Positions 60,375 to 64,000 of a stretch of 64,000 nucleotides of DNA are shown here, in pieces. The DNA lies in the NCBI RefSeq assembly GCF_000297775.1, contig NZ_JH815514.1, positions 283,800 to 347,799 on the forward strand, written 5' to 3'. The DNA comes from Sutterella wadsworthensis 2_1_59BFAA (GTDB lineage Bacteria; Pseudomonadota; Gammaproteobacteria; Burkholderiales; Burkholderiaceae_F). Below the pieces are notes generated by a model that ran no database searches, was not told the origin of the DNA, and worked only from the letters and a program-made list of their open reading frames with translations. The position numbers and the translations under genes were made by a program. Each line of letters begins with the position of its first letter. Positions within the stretch are counted from its first letter, which is position 1.

Positions 60375-61169
60375 TCAGCGCTTGTCGTGCGTGATGTAGG
60401 CGTAGGCGGAGTGATTGTGGATGGATTCGAAGTTTTCAGCCTCGACGCGGTAGGCGACGACGCGCTCTTCCTTGTTGAGAGCGGCGGCCATGTCGCGAAC
60501 GATGTCTTCGACGAACTTCGGATGATCGTAGGCGTATTCCGTGACGTACTTTTCGTCGGAGCGCTTCAGGCGGGCCCAGAGCTGGCAGGAGGCGGCCTCC
60601 TCGCTATAGGCGATCTGCTCTTCGAGGCTCATCGGAGCGGAAAGCTCGACGGAGGCCGTCAGGCGGGAGCGCTGGTTGTGAGCGCCGTAGCGGGAGATTT
60701 CCTTGGAGCAGGGGCAGAGGCTCGTCACGGGAGTGGCAGTTTCCTGACGGACGGTGATGACGCCGCCGCGGCTGTCGGCAATCCAGGCGGCCTCGTAGTT
60801 CATGAGGCTGGTGAGCTTGCTGACGGGGGCGCACTTGCGGATGAAGAACGGGAAGCGAAGCTCGATCGTGCCGTCAACGGCGTCAAGACGCTTGAGCATG
60901 TCGGCCATGAGAGAGCGGACGACGTCCACGTTGAGCGGTTCGGAATGCTCTTCCATGAGCGCGACAAAGCGGGACATGTGCGTGCCCTTTTTGTCTGCAG
61001 GAAGCGACACGGTCATTTCGACGGTGGCGACGGTGGCAAGGGTGTCTTCCTTGGTCTCCACCGTAATGGGAACGGTGATGCCGCGAACGCCGACGCGGTC
61101 GATGGCGATGTTGCGGCCGTCGCGCGCGGACTGAACGTCCGGAAGAGTGTTTTTGTTATCTGCGTCCAT
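60375..61169 (-). CDS. folE2: GTP cyclohydrolase, type IB (FolE2)
   Basis: Makes 7,8-dihydroneopterin triphosphate, first step of folate synthesis (and queuosine). 264 residues from the ATG at 61169 (MDADNKNTLPDVQSARDGRN). The conserved active-site Cys is in TSLCPCSKEISRYGAHNQR; FPFFIRKCAPVSKLTSLMNY and the late PKFVEDIVRDMAAAL also match the family. FolE2 works with several metals and often replaces zinc-dependent FolE under zinc limitation. A long leader with two hairpins lies upstream. Confidence 0.95.
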   Translation of the reverse strand: MDADNKNTLPDVQSARDGRNIAIDRVGVRGITVPITVETKEDTLATVATVEMTVSLPADKKGTHMSRFVALMEEHSEPLNVDVVRSLMADMLKRLDAVDGTIELRFPFFIRKCAPVSKLTSLMNYEAAWIADSRGGVITVRQETATPVTSLCPCSKEISRYGAHNQRSRLTASVELSAPMSLEEQIAYSEEAASCQLWARLKRSDEKYVTEYAYDHPKFVEDIVRDMAAALNKEERVVAYRVEAENFESIHNHSAYAYITHDKR

Positions 61170-61557
61170 AAATCTTCTTTGGTGGCTCAGGACAACTGCT
61201 TGGAAGCTGTTCTGGGAATGAAAACTGAGCATTGCTTGACCGGCAAGCTGCACGGATAAGCATCCGTTTTTTTGAGTGAGGGGATGCCTGCTGATCGATC
61301 AATTATAGGGTGGTCTGCTATCTTACAAAAACATGACGCTTCGTGGGGCGGAAACGGCCTCATAGTTGCGTTCATTCTTCTGAGGGTACGAATGTTTACA
61401 ACCCGAACGCTTGTCCCGGGGTGTATTCGTCCCCATCTAGAAGGAAATAGATGAGGGGCCGCCGCGGAACGGGGCCGCCTCTTATACTTGAATGTGAAGC
61501 TCCGGCAATGTGCCACAGAACTTGAAGACGCCGGAGGCCTATCGGAGAAAGACGCTT
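61170..61557. other. non-coding region between folE2 and a small membrane gene
   Basis: 388 bp between divergent genes. On the minus strand it holds a perfect -10 (TATAAT, complement of 61302-61307) with a weak TTGTAA-type -35, and a folE2 leader of about 125 nt containing two hairpins (61234-61248 and 61253-61266). On the plus strand the second hairpin is followed by seven Ts (61267-61273), so it could end an antisense transcript. A GC-rich imperfect repeat lies at 61453-61481. No gene seen. Confidence 0.55.
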
Positions 61558-61926
61558 ATGCCGCTCTATGTTTTTCAGACGTCAGGAAACCCCTTTGTTC
61601 GCATCCTGATCGGGTTGGTTTCGTTCGCCGTGCTTGTCGGTCTCGGCTTCCTGATGCTGCCCGTGGTGCTTGCGGTCATCGCCGCCGTCATGGTGATGGG
61701 GCTTGTCGCCTGGGGATGGGCATGGTGGAAGGCCAGGCAGGCGGGCGGCACCACCGACTGGTACGAGGCGATGAGCCGTGCCGCCGCAAGTCGTCAGGCT
61801 TCCGAGCAGGGCGCTCGTGAAGACGTGCGTGAGACGCGCACGGAGACGACGGTGCTCAGCATCAAGACGTCGGACAACAAGAAGTGGAAGATGAACGACG
61901 TCGAGGATATCGAGGAGCGAAAGTAA
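61558..61926 (+). CDS. small membrane protein of unknown function
   Basis: 122 residues from the ATG at 61558 (MPLYVFQTSGNPFVRILIGL), with CGGAGA about ten bases upstream. Two closely spaced hydrophobic segments (about residues 14-35 and 36-57) are followed by an amphipathic, charged C-terminal half ending EDIEERK. I do not recognise a family. It is convergent with cls, only 6 bp apart, and no terminator is visible between them. Confidence 0.75.
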   Translation: MPLYVFQTSGNPFVRILIGLVSFAVLVGLGFLMLPVVLAVIAAVMVMGLVAWGWAWWKARQAGGTTDWYEAMSRAAASRQASEQGAREDVRETRTETTVLSIKTSDNKKWKMNDVEDIEERK

Positions 61927-61932
61927 CTCTCC

Positions 61933-63399
61933 TTAAAGCAGAGGAGAAATCAGATAGCAGGCCCCTTCCTTGAGGCGCTCGGACACGGGGCGCCGGTACC
62001 AGGTTTCGGGGTCGAGACGGCTGCACTGCTCCGCATAGGAGTCGTGCAGCTTTTTTAGGTCGTGAATGAAGCAGGCGTCGAAGATGAGCAGCATCATCTC
62101 GAAGTTGAGGTGAATGCTGCGGTTGTCGAAGTTGACGGTGCCGAAGACGGCATATTCGTCGTCGACGGAGATGGACTTGGTGTGCAGCAGTCCTCCGTTG
62201 TAGAGGAGCACTTCGACGCCGGCGGAGAGCATGTCGTCGAAGTAGCGTCGGGCGGCCCAGGTGACGGCCTTGCTGTCGGCGTTGGCGGGTACGATCAGTC
62301 TGATCTTCACGCCTCTGTATGCGGCGCTCAGAAGGGCCGTGGCAAGGCCTTCGTTGGGAACGAAGTAGGGCGTCGTGATGGTGATGTTGAAGCGTGCGGC
62401 GTTGATGGTGTCGAGCAGCAGGTAAAGGTTCGGGTCCTTTTGACCGTAGGGACCTGAGGGCACCGTGACGATCGTGGCCGTGCCGAGCTGTGGGATCGGA
62501 GGGACGGAGTGGACCCGCTCGAGGTCTGAGGGGTCCCCGTCGGGCTGGATGGCCCAGTCGATCAGGAAGGTGGCGCGCAGGCTCTGCACGGCGGGGCCGG
62601 TGAGGCGGACCATGGCGTCGACCCAGGGGCCGACGGTGCGCGCGGCGTCGTAGGTGTGCGGGTCGATCATGTTCAGGCTGCCCGTGTAGCCAATCTCGTT
62701 GTCGATGATGATGGTCTTGCGGTGGAGGCGCAGGTCGACGCGCTGAAGGCCGAAGAAGTGCAGGAGCCGCATGGGCATGGCCTTGGCGACTTCGATCCCT
62801 GCATTGCGGAACGCCCTGCAGGTGTCGCTCTTGAGGAAGGCGCGCGAGCCGAAGTCGTCGACGAGAATGCGCACGCGCACGCCGCGCTCATGGGCCTTGA
62901 GGAGCGAGGCGGCCACCTTGTCGGCCTCGCCGCCCGGATGCCAGATGTAGAACTCCATGTCGATTGAGCTGCAGGCGGCTTCAATGTCGCTGATGATGGC
63001 GGCGAACGTGTCGTCTGAGGAGGAGAGAAGCCTGATTTCGGTGCCCGACGTTACGGGAAGGTTCCCCATGCGGGTCGCCAGATGTATGAGCGTGCGGTGT
63101 CTGGCGAGGTGGCGCGGCAGCGGCCCCGTAGGAGTGAGCTTCTGGCGCGAGAGCTCCTTAAGGTGCGCGAGATGCTTGCGAAAACGCGTGGCTCGGAGTT
63201 GGCCGATCGGACGTTCGCCGAAGAGAAGGTAGAGGATGAAGCCGAAGTAGGGGAGAAGTGTGGTGATGAGAATCCACGCAAACGCTGATCCGGGCGGGTG
63301 GCGCGTGAACATGACGCGCAGGATGACGCTGATGATGATGCCGAACTGTACGAGCGCGGCAAGCGTGCTGAAGGTGATGATCGAGTCGAGCGAAGGCAT
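61933..63399 (-). CDS. cls: cardiolipin synthase, ClsA type
   Basis: Phospholipase D-family enzyme that joins two phosphatidylglycerols. 488 residues (E. coli ClsA 486). Two N-terminal transmembrane helices, then two HKD motifs: LHRKTIIIDNEIGYTGSLN at about residues 226-244 and LLHTKSISVDDEYAVFGTVN at about 405-424, each with the His-Lys-Asp residues. The C-terminal half, with YFDDMLSAGVEVLLYNGG, fits ClsA. Confidence 0.95.
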   Translation of the reverse strand: MPSLDSIITFSTLAALVQFGIIISVILRVMFTRHPPGSAFAWILITTLLPYFGFILYLLFGERPIGQLRATRFRKHLAHLKELSRQKLTPTGPLPRHLARHRTLIHLATRMGNLPVTSGTEIRLLSSSDDTFAAIISDIEAACSSIDMEFYIWHPGGEADKVAASLLKAHERGVRVRILVDDFGSRAFLKSDTCRAFRNAGIEVAKAMPMRLLHFFGLQRVDLRLHRKTIIIDNEIGYTGSLNMIDPHTYDAARTVGPWVDAMVRLTGPAVQSLRATFLIDWAIQPDGDPSDLERVHSVPPIPQLGTATIVTVPSGPYGQKDPNLYLLLDTINAARFNITITTPYFVPNEGLATALLSAAYRGVKIRLIVPANADSKAVTWAARRYFDDMLSAGVEVLLYNGGLLHTKSISVDDEYAVFGTVNFDNRSIHLNFEMMLLIFDACFIHDLKKLHDSYAEQCSRLDPETWYRRPVSERLKEGACYLISPLL

Positions 63400-63525
63400 T
63401 GACGCGGGGCCCTGCAGGCGGTTGTGAATGCGGTTGTTTGTCTAGTGTATACGCATGAGATCTTAGGGGAAGGGGATTGTTTTTAAGTAGTAATACGGAA
63501 TTTAAGCCTTTTTGAAGAAGTGCTA

Positions 63526-63554
63526 TTGACAGTTCGAAAAGACGTCTGCATAAT
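63526..63554 (+). promoter_or_regulatory. sigma-70 promoter of the tRNA-tuf unit
   Basis: Perfect TTGACA at 63526-63531, a 17-bp spacer and CATAAT at 63549-63554 (five of six). Expected start about 63561, just before the tRNA-Tyr 5' end. Confidence 0.85.
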
Positions 63555-63569
63555 TCAAATCCTCGTTAC

Positions 63570-63655
63570 GGAGAGGTGCCCGAGTGGCTAAAGGGGGCAG
63601 ACTGTAAATCTGTTGGCTTACGCCTACGATGGTTCGAATCCATCCCTCTCCACCA
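63570..63655 (+). tRNA. tRNA-Tyr (anticodon GTA)
   Basis: 86 nt with encoded CCA. Acceptor GGAGAGG pairs with CCTCTCC. Anticodon loop CTGTAAA gives GTA. A long variable arm, typical of bacterial tRNA-Tyr, follows (TTGGCTTACGCCTACGA). First gene of the tRNA-tuf unit. Confidence 0.96.
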
Positions 63656-63689
63656 GCGAAACTTTCGCAAAGCGAATTTCTCAAATGCA

Positions 63690-63751
63690 GCGCGGAAGGA
63701 CACTAGATCCAGATGGAGCAACTCCTCCTGCGATTCCCTTCACCCGCTCCA
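63690..63751 (+). pseudogene. eroded tRNA-Gly remnant
   Basis: Between tRNA-Tyr and tRNA-Thr, where E. coli and most proteobacteria have tRNA-Gly(TCC). The last 21 bases (63731-63751) match the 3' end of a tRNA-Gly: CGATTCCC, then TTCACCCGCTCCA, including CCA. A weaker match to the D-arm region (TAG...ATGG.G.AACTCC) starts at 63704. The anticodon arm is deleted and no tRNA fold can form. Confidence 0.7.
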
Positions 63752-63759
63752 TGAAGCGT

Positions 63760-63834
<75 letters not shown>

Positions 63835-63860
63835 CTAATTTTTTCCTTCTCTTTAAATAA

Positions 63861-64000
<140 letters not shown>

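Noticed and set aside
58630..60399. 589-codon plus-strand frame over argS
   Set aside because: Complementary shadow; argS on the minus strand carries all synthetase motifs.

Overview
This window looks like a contiguous chromosomal segment around the replication origin of a high-GC, oxygen-limited betaproteobacterium. I infer Burkholderiales, most plausibly Sutterellaceae (Sutterella/Parasutterella-like). The inference rests on the gene order gyrB-dnaN-dnaA / rpmH-rnpA-yidD-yidC-mnmE-mnmG-rsmG-parA-parB-atp, on the absence of recF between dnaN and gyrB, on the tyr-(gly)-thr-tuf tRNA locus, and on cytochrome bd together with a four-part pyruvate:ferredoxin oxidoreductase. I could not run a database search, so the taxonomy is inference.

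Layout. 1-3.3 kb: gyrB (cut by the window edge), dnaN and dnaA on the minus strand. 3.3-3.9 kb: the dnaA-rpmH intergenic region, with DnaA boxes and an AT-rich stretch; this is the likely oriC. 3.9-13.4 kb: rpmH, rnpA, yidD, yidC, a small unknown membrane protein, mnmE, mnmG, rsmG, a MarC protein, parA and parB. 13.6-20.6 kb: the complete F1Fo ATP synthase operon atpIBEFHAGDC, closed by a strong terminator. 20.7-32.5 kb: usp, yggU, hemE, priA, tRNA-Arg, a DUF971 gene, ubiE, a Tim44-like gene, a sodium:solute symporter, glmU and glmS. 32.6-37.2 kb: a second marC, a dctA-like symporter, a degenerate group II intron and a mucD/degQ-type protease. 37.3-41 kb: a QseBC-like two-component system with small membrane proteins, and yaeQ. 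41-47 kb: a truncated haemoglobin, the cytochrome bd operon cydP-A-B-X-ybgE, and a divergent PAS/AAA+ regulator coupled to an alpha/beta hydrolase. 47-53 kb: a DUF1801 protein, a DUF3455 lipoprotein and the por operon. 53-64 kb: an MFS exporter, sstT, recQ, a SPOR protein, argS, folE2, a small membrane protein, cls, tRNA-Tyr, a tRNA-Gly remnant, tRNA-Thr and the start of tuf.

How it works together. The core genes cover replication initiation and segregation, ribosome and membrane-protein biogenesis, tRNA modification and ATP synthesis. The accessory part points to microaerobic/anaerobic life: cytochrome bd with two micro-subunits and a globin, ferredoxin-linked pyruvate oxidation with an NAD(P)H-type flavoprotein fused to the PorD subunit, C4-dicarboxylate and serine/threonine uptake, and metal-independent folate synthesis (FolE2).

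Most interesting points: an AAA+ regulator beside cyd that has lost the sigma-54 contact motif and has clustered TGTCA half-sites at its start; the PorD-GltD fusion; an eroded tRNA-Gly between tRNA-Tyr and tRNA-Thr; a deleted group II intron wedged between two terminators; DnaA boxes upstream of priA; and a strong RNA hairpin between atpE and atpF. I found no CRISPR array, prophage or insertion sequence, and no convincing wholly new system; the cyd-linked regulator/hydrolase pair is the best candidate for something undescribed.
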